From Hyphomicrobiales bacterium (GTDB taxonomy: Bacteria > Pseudomonadota > Alphaproteobacteria > Rhizobiales > Phreatobacteraceae): 64,000 bases of DNA. The notes below the pieces were generated by a model, which was not told the DNA's origin, ran no database searches, and saw only the letters and a list, made by a program, of their open reading frames with translations. A program made the position numbers and the translations under genes. Positions 48,351-57,194 of the stretch are shown piece after piece (position 1 is the first letter of the stretch; every line of letters starts with the position of its first letter). The stretch spans positions 86,570-150,569 of the forward strand of contig JAFKKV010000027.1 of the NCBI GenBank assembly GCA_017304475.1, given 5' to 3'.

Positions 48351-49385
48351 TCAGGCCAGGGCGAGAGGCTGGCCGGCGCTGACGACGCCGTCGATCAGGT
48401 TCAGCCCGAGCAGGAATTCCGAGCTGAGATCGGTGCGGACCAGCGGCGTCAGTGCGATCGGGCCGGCAAGTGCTGCCTGTTCGGCGCGCCGGGCAGCCAC
48501 CGCTTCGGCGAGGCTCGCCGCCACGAAGCGGAAGGTCGCGCCCGGGCGAAGCTGGGCGAAGCGGCCGAGATCCGTGCCGATGATGGTCGCGATCTTGGGG
48601 TAGCCGCCGGTCGGCTGGCGGTCGGCCATGAGCACGATCGGCTTGCCTTCGCCGGGAACCTGGATCGCGCCCAGCGCGATGCCGTCGGACACGATGTTGA
48701 AGCCCTTGCCATGGCCGATCGGCTCTCCGTCGAGCAGATAGGCCATGCGATCGGCGCGCGTCGTGACGGTCCAGGATCGATCGAAGAAGGCCGCGATCTG
48801 CTCCGGCGCGAAATAGTCGTCCTGGGGGCCGAGCACGACACGGATCACATCGCCCGGACGATCGAGCCAGGGCGCCGTCAAGGCGCAGGCGGCGGTGTCG
48901 GTCATGTCGGCCGAGGCGATCGGCAGAAGGTCGTCCCGTACCAGGGCCCGGCCGGCGAGGCCGCCGAGATGCGAGCGCGTATGGGTGGCGAGCGAGCCGA
49001 GCGTCGGCGTTATGTCGATCCGGCCGGCAACCGCGACATAACACCAGGCGCCGCTTTCGCCGGAGCGGATCGACAGCCGCGCGCCGGGCGCCACCGCGAC
49101 GACGGTGGCGGGCGGCAGGCCGCGGTCATCAAGGGTGAGCCGGAAAGTCCCGCCGGCAACCGCCACCGTCACGCTGCCGCCTTCGGCCGTCAGTTCGAGG
49201 CCGCCGAGCGACACTTCGATTGCCGCGGCGTTCGCCGCAGCGCCGACCGCCAGATTGGCGGTGGCATGGGCCAACGGATCCATCGGCCCCGCTCCGGTCA
49301 CGCCGAAACGGAGGAAGCCGCGCCGTCCGCCGTCCTGCAGGGTGGCGCCGGGGCCGGCCGAGAGAATGCGCAGGGCCGCGCTCAT
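48351..49385 (-). CDS. pxpC: 5-oxoprolinase subunit PxpC (biotin-dependent carboxyltransferase/KipA-like)
   Basis: The ATG at 49385 gives 344 residues starting SAALRILSAGPGATLQDGGRRGFLRFGVTGAGPMDPLAHATANLAVG, the characteristic KipA/PxpC N-terminus. Further motifs are AAIEVSLGG, RVVLGPQDDYF and the late IVLMADRQPTGGYPKIATII. PxpB and PxpC together with PxpA form the bacterial ATP-dependent 5-oxoprolinase that opens pyroglutamate to glutamate. The start overlaps the pxpB stop by 4 nt. It ends the leftward cluster with D-glutamate cyclase-like genes and a Liv transporter. Confidence 0.9.
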   Translation of the reverse strand: MSAALRILSAGPGATLQDGGRRGFLRFGVTGAGPMDPLAHATANLAVGAAANAAAIEVSLGGLELTAEGGSVTVAVAGGTFRLTLDDRGLPPATVVAVAPGARLSIRSGESGAWCYVAVAGRIDITPTLGSLATHTRSHLGGLAGRALVRDDLLPIASADMTDTAACALTAPWLDRPGDVIRVVLGPQDDYFAPEQIAAFFDRSWTVTTRADRMAYLLDGEPIGHGKGFNIVSDGIALGAIQVPGEGKPIVLMADRQPTGGYPKIATIIGTDLGRFAQLRPGATFRFVAASLAEAVAARRAEQAALAGPIALTPLVRTDLSSEFLLGLNLIDGVVSAGQPLALA

Positions 49386-50101
49386 GCCGTCACCTTGCGG
49401 CTCACGATTTCGCCGGCCTCGGCGCGGGCCTCGAGCCGGTCGAACGTGTCGCGGTCGACGGCTTCGAAGCGCAGCGTGTCGCCGACGGCGACGAGAAAGG
49501 CCGGATCGCGCGCCAGCGAGAACATGCGTTCCGGCGTGCGCCCGATCAGCCACCAGCCGGTCGGCATGGAAAAGGTGGAGACGAGAGCGAGGCCGCCGCC
49601 GATCAGAACCGTATTGGGCGGATGGGGCGGGCGGGGCGTGATCCGGCGCGACACGGCTAGCTCCGGCGGCAGGCCGCCGAGATAGCTGAAGCCGGGTGCG
49701 AAACCGTACATGTAGACGCGGTAGGTCGCGCCCGAATGCAGGCTGACGACCCGCTCCGGCGTCAGCCCGGTCGCCTGCGCCACGGCCGCGATATCCTCGC
49801 CGAAGTCGGGATCGTAGCAGCAGGGCATGGTCCAGCTCGCCGCTGCCTTGCCGGTGGGGGCGAGCGTCGTCTCGATCTCGCCGATCGTCGCCGCGAGCGT
49901 GTCGCGGTCGATGACGAGCGGATCGTAGTGGATCATGAGGGAGCGATAGGTCGGCACGGTCTCGCTGACGCCCGGCAAGGCGAGCGTGGCGAATGCGGCG
50001 TCGAGCGCCAGCACCCGGTCATTGATGCCGGGATCGACGGTTGCGCCATATTCGACGACAAGCGCCGTCTCGCCGGCATTCAACAGGCGGGGATAGTCCA
50101 T
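49382..50101 (-). CDS. pxpB: 5-oxoprolinase subunit PxpB (KipI-like)
   Basis: The ATG at 50101 gives 239 residues. The protein begins YPRLLNAGETALVVEYGATVDPGINDRVLALDAAF, continues with TVPTYRSLMIHYDPL and LHSGATYRVYMYGFAPGFSYLGGLP, the hallmark GFAPGFxYLGGLP of KipI/PxpB, and ends in the wing (FLVAVGDTLRFEAVDRDTFDRLE). It pairs with PxpC (4-nt overlap). No pxpA (LamB/YcsF) gene is found in the window. The Liv ATPase gene lies 179 bp upstream on the same strand. Confidence 0.92.
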   Translation of the reverse strand: MDYPRLLNAGETALVVEYGATVDPGINDRVLALDAAFATLALPGVSETVPTYRSLMIHYDPLVIDRDTLAATIGEIETTLAPTGKAAASWTMPCCYDPDFGEDIAAVAQATGLTPERVVSLHSGATYRVYMYGFAPGFSYLGGLPPELAVSRRITPRPPHPPNTVLIGGGLALVSTFSMPTGWWLIGRTPERMFSLARDPAFLVAVGDTLRFEAVDRDTFDRLEARAEAGEIVSRKVTA

Positions 50102-50280
50102 GGTATGGCTCCGCGGCGGCTGCGTCACACGAAAGGCCCGATCGCGGCGGCATGCGATCGGCCGGCGCCATCGGCCGGCCCGACGATTGCGGGCGATGCC
50201 GCGTCCTCGGCCGTCCGGCAGGAGCTGGAGCCCTTCGCGGGGCCGGAACAGAGATTGACCGGGGCCATCGCCCGCCTCCG

Positions 50281-50988
50281 TCAGATGCCGAGATAGGCGC
50301 GCCGGACCTCGGGATTGTCGCGCACCTCCGCCGCCGTACCGGACAGGATCACCCGGCCGGTCTGGAGGACATAGGCCCGGTCGGCGATCTCGAGGCTTTC
50401 GACCAGGCGCTGCTCGACGAGCAGGATGGTGACGCCGGTCTTGCGGATGGTCAGCACCGCCTGGAAGATCTCGTCGACGAGCTTGGGCATGATGCCCTGG
50501 GACGGTTCGTCGAGCATCAAGAGGCGCGGCCGCGTCATCAGGGCGCGACTGATGGCGAGCATCTGCTGCTCGCCGCCCGACAGGGTCTCGGCGCGCTGCT
50601 CCAGGCGTTCCTTCAACCGTGGGAACAGGCTGAACACCTGTTCCAGCGGCGCCTCGCGATCGGCCTTGCCGCGATGCATGTAGCTGCCGAGCCGGAGATT
50701 GTCGGCAACCGTCAGGCGCGGGAACAGCCGCTTGTTCTCCGGCACATAGGCGATGCCGCGGGCGGTGATCAGGTGGCCGGCCTCGCCGTCGATGCGCGCG
50801 CCGTCGAAGGTGACGGTTCCCGCTCGTGGCCGCTCCATGCCGGCGATCGATTTCAAGAGCGTCGACTTGCCCGCGCCATTGGCGCCGGCGACGACCACGA
50901 TCTCGCCGTCGGCGACCCCGAGCGAAATGTCGGAAATGGCGATCAGCCCCTCATAGGCCGTCGTCAGCGACTGGACATCAAGCAGCAC
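50281..50988 (-). CDS. livF: Branched-chain-amino-acid-type ABC transporter ATP-binding protein (LivF)
   Basis: The 235-residue protein has Walker A GANGAGKST, Q-loop YVPENKRLFPRLTV, signature LSGGEQQML, Walker B LLMLDEPSQGIMPKLVDEIF and the H-loop LLVEQRL. The PENKRLFPRLTV.DNL text is typical of LivF. It is the last of five contiguous Liv-type genes and overlaps the LivG gene by 11 nt. The ligand is not necessarily a branched-chain amino acid: these systems also carry amides and other amino acids, and this one is embedded among D-glutamate/5-oxoproline genes. Confidence 0.92.
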   Translation of the reverse strand: MLLDVQSLTTAYEGLIAISDISLGVADGEIVVVAGANGAGKSTLLKSIAGMERPRAGTVTFDGARIDGEAGHLITARGIAYVPENKRLFPRLTVADNLRLGSYMHRGKADREAPLEQVFSLFPRLKERLEQRAETLSGGEQQMLAISRALMTRPRLLMLDEPSQGIMPKLVDEIFQAVLTIRKTGVTILLVEQRLVESLEIADRAYVLQTGRVILSGTAAEVRDNPEVRRAYLGI

Positions 50989-51712
50989 GGTGGCGGTCTC
51001 CCAGATAGGCCGAGATCACGGCATCGTTCCGGACGATGTCGGCGGGCTTGCCCTCGGCGAGCACCGTGCCGAGATTGAGCACGACGGCCCGATCGACCAG
51101 CGGCATGACGATTTCCATGACGTGCTCGACCATGATCACGGTGACGCCGCGGTCGCGCACCTGCCTGACGAGATCGACGCCGAGCCGTGCCTCGCTCGGT
51201 GTCAGCCCCGTCATGACCTCGTCGAGAAGCAGCAGTTTCGGTTCGGTGGCGAGCGCGCGCGCGACCTCCAGGCGGCGCCGTTCCGGCGGCGTCAGCAGGC
51301 CGGCCGCGGTTTCCGCGCGTCCGGCCAGGCCCACGAAGTCCAGCGTGGCGAGCGCGGCGCGGCGGGCGGCCGTCGCGCCGGAATGGCGCACGAAGGCGCC
51401 GACGATGACGTTCTCGATCACGGTCATCGAATCGAACGAGCGCGGCACCTGGAAGGTGCGGGCTATGCCCAGCCGGCAGCGTGCCGGCGCGGACAGCCTG
51501 GTCACATCCTGGCCGTCGAAGATGATGCTGCCTTCGGTCGGGATGCGGGCGCCGGCGATGGCGCCGAACAGGGTCGACTTGCCGGCGCCGTTGGGGCCGA
51601 TGAGACCCAGGATCTCGCCGCGTGCGACGCTGACCGAGACGTCGGAATTGGCGACCAGGCCGCCGAAGCGCTGGGTCACGTTGCGGGTTTCGAGAATGAC
51701 GGTTCCGCTCAT
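50978..51712 (-). CDS. livG: Branched-chain-amino-acid-type ABC transporter ATP-binding protein (LivG)
   Basis: The ATG at 51712 gives 244 residues: Walker A GPNGAGKST, GIARTFQVPRSFDSMTVIENV at the Q-loop, Walker B LLLLDEVMTGLTPSE and H-loop IMVEHVMEIV. The position of the ABC signature reads LTPPERRRLEVARAL instead of LSYGQQRRLEIARAL, so the usual S-x-G is missing; the partner LivF has a normal signature. The start overlaps the livM stop by 4 nt. Confidence 0.9.
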   Translation of the reverse strand: MSGTVILETRNVTQRFGGLVANSDVSVSVARGEILGLIGPNGAGKSTLFGAIAGARIPTEGSIIFDGQDVTRLSAPARCRLGIARTFQVPRSFDSMTVIENVIVGAFVRHSGATAARRAALATLDFVGLAGRAETAAGLLTPPERRRLEVARALATEPKLLLLDEVMTGLTPSEARLGVDLVRQVRDRGVTVIMVEHVMEIVMPLVDRAVVLNLGTVLAEGKPADIVRNDAVISAYLGDRHRAA

Positions 51713-52728
51713 GCCGCGCTCCCCGGCTTGCGCTTGCGCTGGAACAGGCTCAGCAGGCCTTCCGGCTTGGCGAGCGCCACCGCCATGACGAGCGCGCCAT
51801 AGATGATCAGGTCGAGGCCCGAGCCCGAGCCGCCGAGATAGCTGCGGGTGATTTCGGTGAGCGGGATCAGGATGGCCGCGCCGAGCACCGCGCCCCACAG
51901 GGTGCCGATGCCGCCGAGCACGGCGGGCAGGGCGAACAGCAGCGAGAAGCGGAAGCTCATCACGCTTTCCGGGTCGATATAGGAGACATAGGCCGCGTAG
52001 AAGCTGCCGCCGACCGCGGTGAAGAAGGCGGAGACGGCGGCCGCCGCCATTTTCGAGCGGAACACCTCGACGCCGAGGCTTTCGGCCGCCTCGGGATTGT
52101 CCTTGACCGCCCGCCACCAATAGCCCCAGCGCGAGTCCTCGATGACGAAGGTGACGAGCCAGGTGACGACCAGCAGGCCGAGCGCGAAGTAGAAATAGGG
52201 GACCTTGTCGCGGGCGAATTGCAGCGTCCACCAGCTGTCCGCGCCGAACGGCCATTGAATGCCGAGCGCGCCGCCGACAAAGTCCCAATTGTGCACCAGG
52301 AGCAGGCCGATCTCTGCGATAACAAGCGTGGCGATGGCGAAATAATGCCCCTTCAGCCGGAAGCACATATAGCCGAGCAGCAGCGCCAGTCCGGCCGAGA
52401 GCGCGCCGCCGACCAGCATGCCGAACCAGGGCACGACGCCGTAATTGACGAACAGGACCGAGGCCGCATAGGCGCCGATGCCGAAATAGAGCGCATGGCC
52501 GAGCGAGATCTGGCCGCAATAGCCGGCCAGGATGTTCCAGCTCTGCGAGACCGCGGCATAGAGCAAGGTGAGGATGAGGACGTTCTGGAGATAGACGTCC
52601 TTCACCACGAGGGGCACGCAGGCGACGAGCGCGAAGATGATCGCCGCCGTGACGAGCTGGAGCCGCCGTTTGGCCGGGAAGGCCAGGCCGGCGGCGGCCG
52701 GGGTCTGAACGATGGTGGTGTCGGTCAT
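51709..52728 (-). CDS. livM: Branched-chain-amino-acid-type ABC transporter permease (LivM)
   Basis: From the ATG at 52728 the protein has 339 residues with eight or more hydrophobic segments. SWNILAGYCGQISLGHALYFGIGAYAASVLFV is the conserved LivM signature region, and WRAVKDNPEAAESLGVEVFRSKMAAAAVSAFFTAVGGSFYAAYVSYIDPES is the ATPase-coupling loop and following segment. Its start shares one base with the livH stop (TGATG), so translation is coupled. Confidence 0.92.
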   Translation of the reverse strand: MTDTTIVQTPAAAGLAFPAKRRLQLVTAAIIFALVACVPLVVKDVYLQNVLILTLLYAAVSQSWNILAGYCGQISLGHALYFGIGAYAASVLFVNYGVVPWFGMLVGGALSAGLALLLGYMCFRLKGHYFAIATLVIAEIGLLLVHNWDFVGGALGIQWPFGADSWWTLQFARDKVPYFYFALGLLVVTWLVTFVIEDSRWGYWWRAVKDNPEAAESLGVEVFRSKMAAAAVSAFFTAVGGSFYAAYVSYIDPESVMSFRFSLLFALPAVLGGIGTLWGAVLGAAILIPLTEITRSYLGGSGSGLDLIIYGALVMAVALAKPEGLLSLFQRKRKPGSAA

Positions 52729-53606
52729 CACAGTTTCCCGAACAGGCCGCTCGGGCGCGCGAACACCACGGCGAGGTAAAGGGCGTAGACGCCGATCGAC
52801 TTCAGCGCCGGCGGCAGCAGCATGGCGGTGAGTGCTTCCACGAGCCCGACGATGATGCCGGCGATGAGGGCTCCGAAGACGCTGCCGAAGCCGCCGAGAG
52901 CCACCGTGACATAGGCGATCGTGCCGAAGGTGCCGCCCACCTGGGGATGGATGTAGTAGAAGATCGCCAGCACCACGCCGGCGAGGCCGACGAGCGCGGA
53001 GCCGAGCCCCCAGCCGAGCGCGAACACCTTGTTGCGGTCGATGCCGACCAGCGCCACCGCGCCCTGGTCCTCGCGGGTCGCTTCCAGCGCCTTGCCGAAA
53101 TCGGTGCGCGACATCAGCAGATAGAGCCCGCCGAAGGCGGCGATCGACACGAAGCCACCGAAGATCTGCGGCCAGGGCAGGAAAACGCCGGCGATGTCGA
53201 GCGTCTTGCCGCCGAGCCACGAGGCCTGGATGCTGCGGTAATCGGGCGTGAAGAAATATTGCATCACGCCCTGGATCAGGATGGCCAGGCCGAAAGTGGC
53301 GAAGATCTGGACCATGCCGGAATTCGCCTTGACGCGCATGGCGTGGCGGACCACGCCGGCATAGGCGAAGGCGCCGACGCAGAACATCAATCCGACCACC
53401 AAGGGCGCGACAATGATCGGGTCGAAGGCGGTCAGGAAGACCAGCCCGAAGGTCGCGTACATGGCGACCATCAGGAATTCGCCATGGGCGAAGTTCACCA
53501 CGTCCATGAGGCCGAAAATAAGCGAGAGGCCGACCGCGATCAGGGCGTAGATGAGCCCCATGAGCAGGCCGCTCGCAAGCACTTGAAACAGCGCTTGCGT
53601 TGTCAT
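52728..53606 (-). CDS. livH: Branched-chain-amino-acid-type ABC transporter permease (LivH)
   Basis: The 292-residue protein starts TTQALFQVLASGLLMGLIYALIAVGLSLIFGLMDVVNFAHGEFLMVAMYATFG, the unmistakable LivH N-terminus. The EALEATREDQGAVALVGIDRNKVFALGWGLGSALVGLAGVVLA loop contacts the ATPase. It lies 34 bp after the binding-protein gene and before livM in the same leftward unit. Confidence 0.93.
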   Translation of the reverse strand: MTTQALFQVLASGLLMGLIYALIAVGLSLIFGLMDVVNFAHGEFLMVAMYATFGLVFLTAFDPIIVAPLVVGLMFCVGAFAYAGVVRHAMRVKANSGMVQIFATFGLAILIQGVMQYFFTPDYRSIQASWLGGKTLDIAGVFLPWPQIFGGFVSIAAFGGLYLLMSRTDFGKALEATREDQGAVALVGIDRNKVFALGWGLGSALVGLAGVVLAIFYYIHPQVGGTFGTIAYVTVALGGFGSVFGALIAGIIVGLVEALTAMLLPPALKSIGVYALYLAVVFARPSGLFGKL

Positions 53607-53640
53607 CGTTGATCTACCTTCTGACAGTGCCGCGGGGGGC

Positions 53641-54897
53641 TCAGGCGTTCATCGGCCAGAGCGGTTCGGCGACCGCCGCGGCCGTCGGGAAGATCGTGAC
53701 GAACTTGCCGCCGACATATTGCAGCAGCACCGGGTCGGCATAGGGGTTCTGGCCGTCCGGCCCGAACTTGACTCGTGACCACGGCATGATGGTGCGCGTG
53801 CCGGGAATGTCGGTTGCCACCAGGGCCTCGCGGATCTTCGCGCCCTCGATCGATTTGGCCCGATCGATCGCGTCGGCGAGGACCAGGAGCCCCATCAGCT
53901 GGCGCGAGGTGCTGTCGGCGAGGTCGCGGCCGGACCGGGCCCTGAACATCTGGTTGACGGTGCCGACGAAGGGCCGCTTGGCCGCGAGGTCGAGCGAGAA
54001 GCTGGCCCGCGTGATGGCGCCCGAAAGCTTGTCGCCGACCGCGTCATAGGTCACCTGTTCGGAGAAGCCGCTGGCCTGGGCCACCAGGTTCTTCGGCTTG
54101 TAGCCGAGCTCGGCCATGGTCTTGGTCAGCAGGATCGCGTCGGTCGTATAGCTCGACGGCATGAGCACGTCGGGATTGGCCGTCTTGAGCTGCTGCACCT
54201 CGGCGGTGAGCGAGGGTGAATTGGTGCGATATTTGATGTCGGCGGCGATCTTGTAGCCGCGCTCGGTGGCGAGCTTGCGCTGCACGGTGGAGGAATCGAT
54301 GCCGAAGATCGTGTCCTCGAAGAACAGGCCGACGGTCTCGATCTTCTTGCCCTTGGCCTTCTCGGCGTCGAAGAAGTCAAACATCGCGGCGGAGAACATC
54401 TCGTCCTGGGCGGCCGGGCGGAAGAAGAACTTCAGGTTGCGGCGCTGCAGGCTCGGCGACGAGGAATCCGCGCACAGGAACGGCACGCCGTAACGCTCGG
54501 CAATGGCGCTGACAGTCGCCGAGACGGCCGACTGGTAGCAGCCGATCAGGGCCGTCACCTTGTCCTGGGTGATCAGCCGTTCGGCCTCGGCGCGGCCCTT
54601 TTGCGGATCGGATTGATGGTCGGCGAAGACCAGGCGCACCTTGGCGTTGCCGAGACCGGCGAGACCGGCGTTCTTGGCGGTCGGCAGGTCGAAGTCATGG
54701 CTGTTGTTGATGATGTCGACGGCCGTCTCCATCGCGTGGCGCGCGTCGATGCCGACCTGCGCATTGGCGCCCGACATGGAATAGAGGACGCCGATCACGA
54801 CCTCCTGCGCGCCCTGGGCGAAGGCCCGGGAGGAGAAGCCGGCCGCGCCGGCGATCGGCAGCGCGGAGGCGCCGAGGAGGAGTTCTCTGCGGTTCAT
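53641..54897 (-). CDS. Liv/amide-type ABC transporter substrate-binding protein
   Basis: The 418-residue protein has a twin-arginine-type signal (MNRRELLLGASALPIAGAAGFSSRAFAQ). The periplasmic binding fold I core follows: VVIGVLYSMSGANAQVGIDARHAMETAVDIINNS, VRLVFADHQSDPQKGRAEAERLITQDKVTALIGCYQSAVSATVSAIAERYGVPFLCADSSSPSLQRRNLKFFFRPA. The long interdomain insert and SGANAQVG resemble the amide/urea (AmiC/UrtA) branch more than LivJ/LivK. AGAAGGGA lies upstream. It follows the DUF1445 gene by 69 bp. The ligand may be a D-amino acid or 5-oxoproline; that is inferred from context. Confidence 0.9.
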   Translation of the reverse strand: MNRRELLLGASALPIAGAAGFSSRAFAQGAQEVVIGVLYSMSGANAQVGIDARHAMETAVDIINNSHDFDLPTAKNAGLAGLGNAKVRLVFADHQSDPQKGRAEAERLITQDKVTALIGCYQSAVSATVSAIAERYGVPFLCADSSSPSLQRRNLKFFFRPAAQDEMFSAAMFDFFDAEKAKGKKIETVGLFFEDTIFGIDSSTVQRKLATERGYKIAADIKYRTNSPSLTAEVQQLKTANPDVLMPSSYTTDAILLTKTMAELGYKPKNLVAQASGFSEQVTYDAVGDKLSGAITRASFSLDLAAKRPFVGTVNQMFRARSGRDLADSTSRQLMGLLVLADAIDRAKSIEGAKIREALVATDIPGTRTIMPWSRVKFGPDGQNPYADPVLLQYVGGKFVTIFPTAAAVAEPLWPMNA

Positions 54898-54966
54898 GGA
54901 AATGTCCCTTCTGGAAGTGGCGGGTTCTTTGTCGACCCATTGCCGTTTGAAACTGGGGTGAAGACG

Positions 54967-55782
54967 TCAGATGACCGAGAACTCCGTGTTGCGGCGGTCG
55001 GTCACCAGCATGCAGCCGGGGGCGTGGGTGATGGCGAAGGCGGGGCGGGCCTCGGTGATCACCGATTGGGGTGTCACGCCGCAGCCCCAGAACACCGGAA
55101 GCTCGTCGGGCAGCACCTCGACCGGGTCGCCGTAGTCGGGCTTCATCAGGTCGGCGACGCCGATCATCCGGGGCAGGCCGATATGGAGCGGCGCGCCATG
55201 CACCGCCGGGAAGCGCGAGGTGACCTGGATGGCGCGGATGGCGTGGGCGGGCTTGAGCGGGCGCATCGACATGACCATCGGCCCTGCGAAGCGCCCGGCC
55301 GGCACGCAGGCGACATTGGTGCGGAACATCGGCACCTTGGTGCCGCGCTGGACATGTTTGAGCGGCAGGCCCTCCTGCAGCAGGGCTTCCTCGAAGGAGA
55401 GCGAGCAGCCGATGACGAAGGCGACGAGATCGTCGCGCCACCAGCCCGACACATCGGCCGTGTCCTCGACCACCTCGCCGTCCTTCCACACCCGATAGCC
55501 GGGAAAATCGGTGCGGATGTCGAGATCCCGGCCGAGCGCCGGGATGTAGGGGCTGCCCACCTCGGACATGCCGATGACCGGACATGGACGCGGATTGGCC
55601 TGGCAGAAGCGCAGGAACTCGTTGGCGAGGTCACTGGGCAGGACAGCCAGGTTGCCCTGGACATAGCCGGGCGCCATGCCGGCGGTCGATCCCGATATCG
55701 CGCCACTGCGGCAGGCCAGCCTGACGGCCCGGCTTGGCGAAAGGTCGTGGTCGATAGGCTCGACAGACGCGACGGCCGCCAT
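54967..55782 (-). CDS. DUF1445 putative hydro-lyase (D-glutamate cyclase N-terminal-domain family)
   Basis: The 271-residue protein shows the DUF1445 pattern throughout: RLACRSGAISGSTAGMAPGYVQGNLAVLPSDLANEFLRFCQANPRPCPVIG, FVIGCSLSFEEALLQEGLPLKHV, VPMFRTNVACVPAGRFAGPMVMSMRPL, FWGCGVTPQSVI and ITHAPGCMLVTD. Mammalian D-glutamate cyclase, which forms 5-oxo-D-proline from D-glutamate, consists of this domain plus DUF4392; the next gene upstream encodes a DUF4392 protein. AGGAGA precedes the start. The gene opens a run with the Liv transporter and PxpBC downstream. Confidence 0.92.
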   Translation of the reverse strand: MAAVASVEPIDHDLSPSRAVRLACRSGAISGSTAGMAPGYVQGNLAVLPSDLANEFLRFCQANPRPCPVIGMSEVGSPYIPALGRDLDIRTDFPGYRVWKDGEVVEDTADVSGWWRDDLVAFVIGCSLSFEEALLQEGLPLKHVQRGTKVPMFRTNVACVPAGRFAGPMVMSMRPLKPAHAIRAIQVTSRFPAVHGAPLHIGLPRMIGVADLMKPDYGDPVEVLPDELPVFWGCGVTPQSVITEARPAFAITHAPGCMLVTDRRNTEFSVI

Positions 55783-56091
55783 GGGCGATCTCCTGTTTGA
55801 TGGCGATGGTCGGCCCGGCCGACCTGCTCATGAATGGGGCGGGTGCCCCTGGCGCTTCGCGTCCGATCAGAATGGCGCAAGCGGAAAATGGGACAAGCGT
55901 CTTTTCACCTCTTGAAATGACACTTTTTGTTTCTTCCGCAGCTGCGATCCCGTCGTGGTCACCCGCTCTGCTCAGTTTCTCGTCACGCCCATTAGGGCAT
56001 CAGGTGCAAGCGAGATCCAATGGTCATTCAGGATCGATCCGCATAAGCGCAGCTTATCCCTGGACCGGCAGCGGGCATCGCCCCGCCCACC
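55783..56091. other. 309-bp gap inside the cluster
   Basis: Between the DUF4392 stop and the DUF1445 start. It is less GC-rich than its surroundings and contains the inverted repeat TTTCA-CCTCT-TGAAA (55903-55917), about 120 bp before the DUF1445 start, so it may hold an internal promoter for the transporter genes. No gene is seen. Confidence 0.45.
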
Positions 56092-57159
56092 TCATTTCAC
56101 CTGCCGCCAGTCGCCTTGATCGCCCTTCCAGTTGACGGCATGGCCGAGCGTGCGCAGCACCGAGGCGCGCAGCGCGCCGATCAATCCGGCCCATTCCCTG
56201 GCGGAAATGCCGTCCACGGCCGGTTCCGGCGCCATGAACATGCCGTCGACGCCGCCGCCGGCGACGCATTGTTCGATGCAGCGCACCTCCAGCTCCGCTT
56301 CGTGGAAAATCACCGGATTGTTCATCAGCGCCGAGAGCGCGGCGATGATGCCGGTGGCGCCCCAGTTCGACACGTTGGAGACGACCAGATGGCTGGCAGC
56401 GGTTGCCGCCGCGACGCCGCCGCGGCCGGGAATGCCGCAATCGGCCGCCTTGGGCGAAAACCGCGGCAGATCCTCGGCGATCACGCCCATGCCGAGCTCA
56501 TTGCCGCCGTCGCCGATGCCGATGAAGGGCAGGCCCAGCTCCTTGCCGGTGCGGAACAGGTAGTCGAGGTCGCCGACCATGCCGTCGAGCGGGCGCCCGC
56601 CGAGCCCGTGATAGAGCCCCTTGGCATTGCAGCCCGGCCGCTCGATCGCGATCAGCAGGCGCGGCTTGGTCCGTTCCAGCAATTCGTCGCTGATCCCTCG
56701 GCATCCCTCGGCATCCTTCGGCACCGTCCGGATATAGACCGGGCGCAGGAAGGCGATCGGCTCGATCACGCCGGAGGCCGGGAAGGGCATGGGCACCAGG
56801 CCGGCGCCGAGGCAGGTGGCGCGCATCATCGCCTCCCAGTCCTCGTCGACGACGATGACGCTCTCAACGCCGAAGCCGAGGAAAAGCGCCCGCGCCAGCA
56901 AGGCCGCGCCCACCGGCCCGTCGGTTTCCGGCACGCCGCCGCCTTCCGGGAAGCCGGTGGCGATCAGCACCGGTCCGCCCTGTTCTCGCAAGGCGGCGGC
57001 GATGATCTCGGCCGCTCCCATGCAGACGGGGCCCGGCTGGCGCTCCTGCACCGCGTCATAGATCTTGCCGATCAGGCCGACGCCGGTGAGGTCGATGGTC
57101 ATGAAGTCGTCGATGGTGCGCGCCACGCGGTCGTAATGCGCCATATCTTTCGCGAGCAT
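56092..57159 (-). CDS. DUF4392 protein (D-glutamate cyclase-like C-terminal domain)
   Basis: The ATG at 57159, with CGGAG 8 nt upstream, gives 355 residues. The protein reads IDDFMTIDLTGVGLIGKIYDAVQERQPGPVCMGAAEIIAAALREQGGPVLIATGFPEGGGVPETDGPVGAALLARAL, then RLLIAIERPGCNAKGLYHGLGGRPLDGMVGDLDYLF and FIGIGDGGNELGMGVIAEDLP. These are the conserved blocks of DUF4392. In mammals this domain is fused behind DUF1445 in D-glutamate cyclase; here it is a separate gene. It lies 35 bp downstream of the PLP-enzyme gene. Confidence 0.9.
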   Translation of the reverse strand: MLAKDMAHYDRVARTIDDFMTIDLTGVGLIGKIYDAVQERQPGPVCMGAAEIIAAALREQGGPVLIATGFPEGGGVPETDGPVGAALLARALFLGFGVESVIVVDEDWEAMMRATCLGAGLVPMPFPASGVIEPIAFLRPVYIRTVPKDAEGCRGISDELLERTKPRLLIAIERPGCNAKGLYHGLGGRPLDGMVGDLDYLFRTGKELGLPFIGIGDGGNELGMGVIAEDLPRFSPKAADCGIPGRGGVAAATAASHLVVSNVSNWGATGIIAALSALMNNPVIFHEAELEVRCIEQCVAGGGVDGMFMAPEPAVDGISAREWAGLIGALRASVLRTLGHAVNWKGDQGDWRQVK

Positions 57160-57194
57160 GGGGACACTCCGCTCAGAACGAGGTGGGAAGAGGT

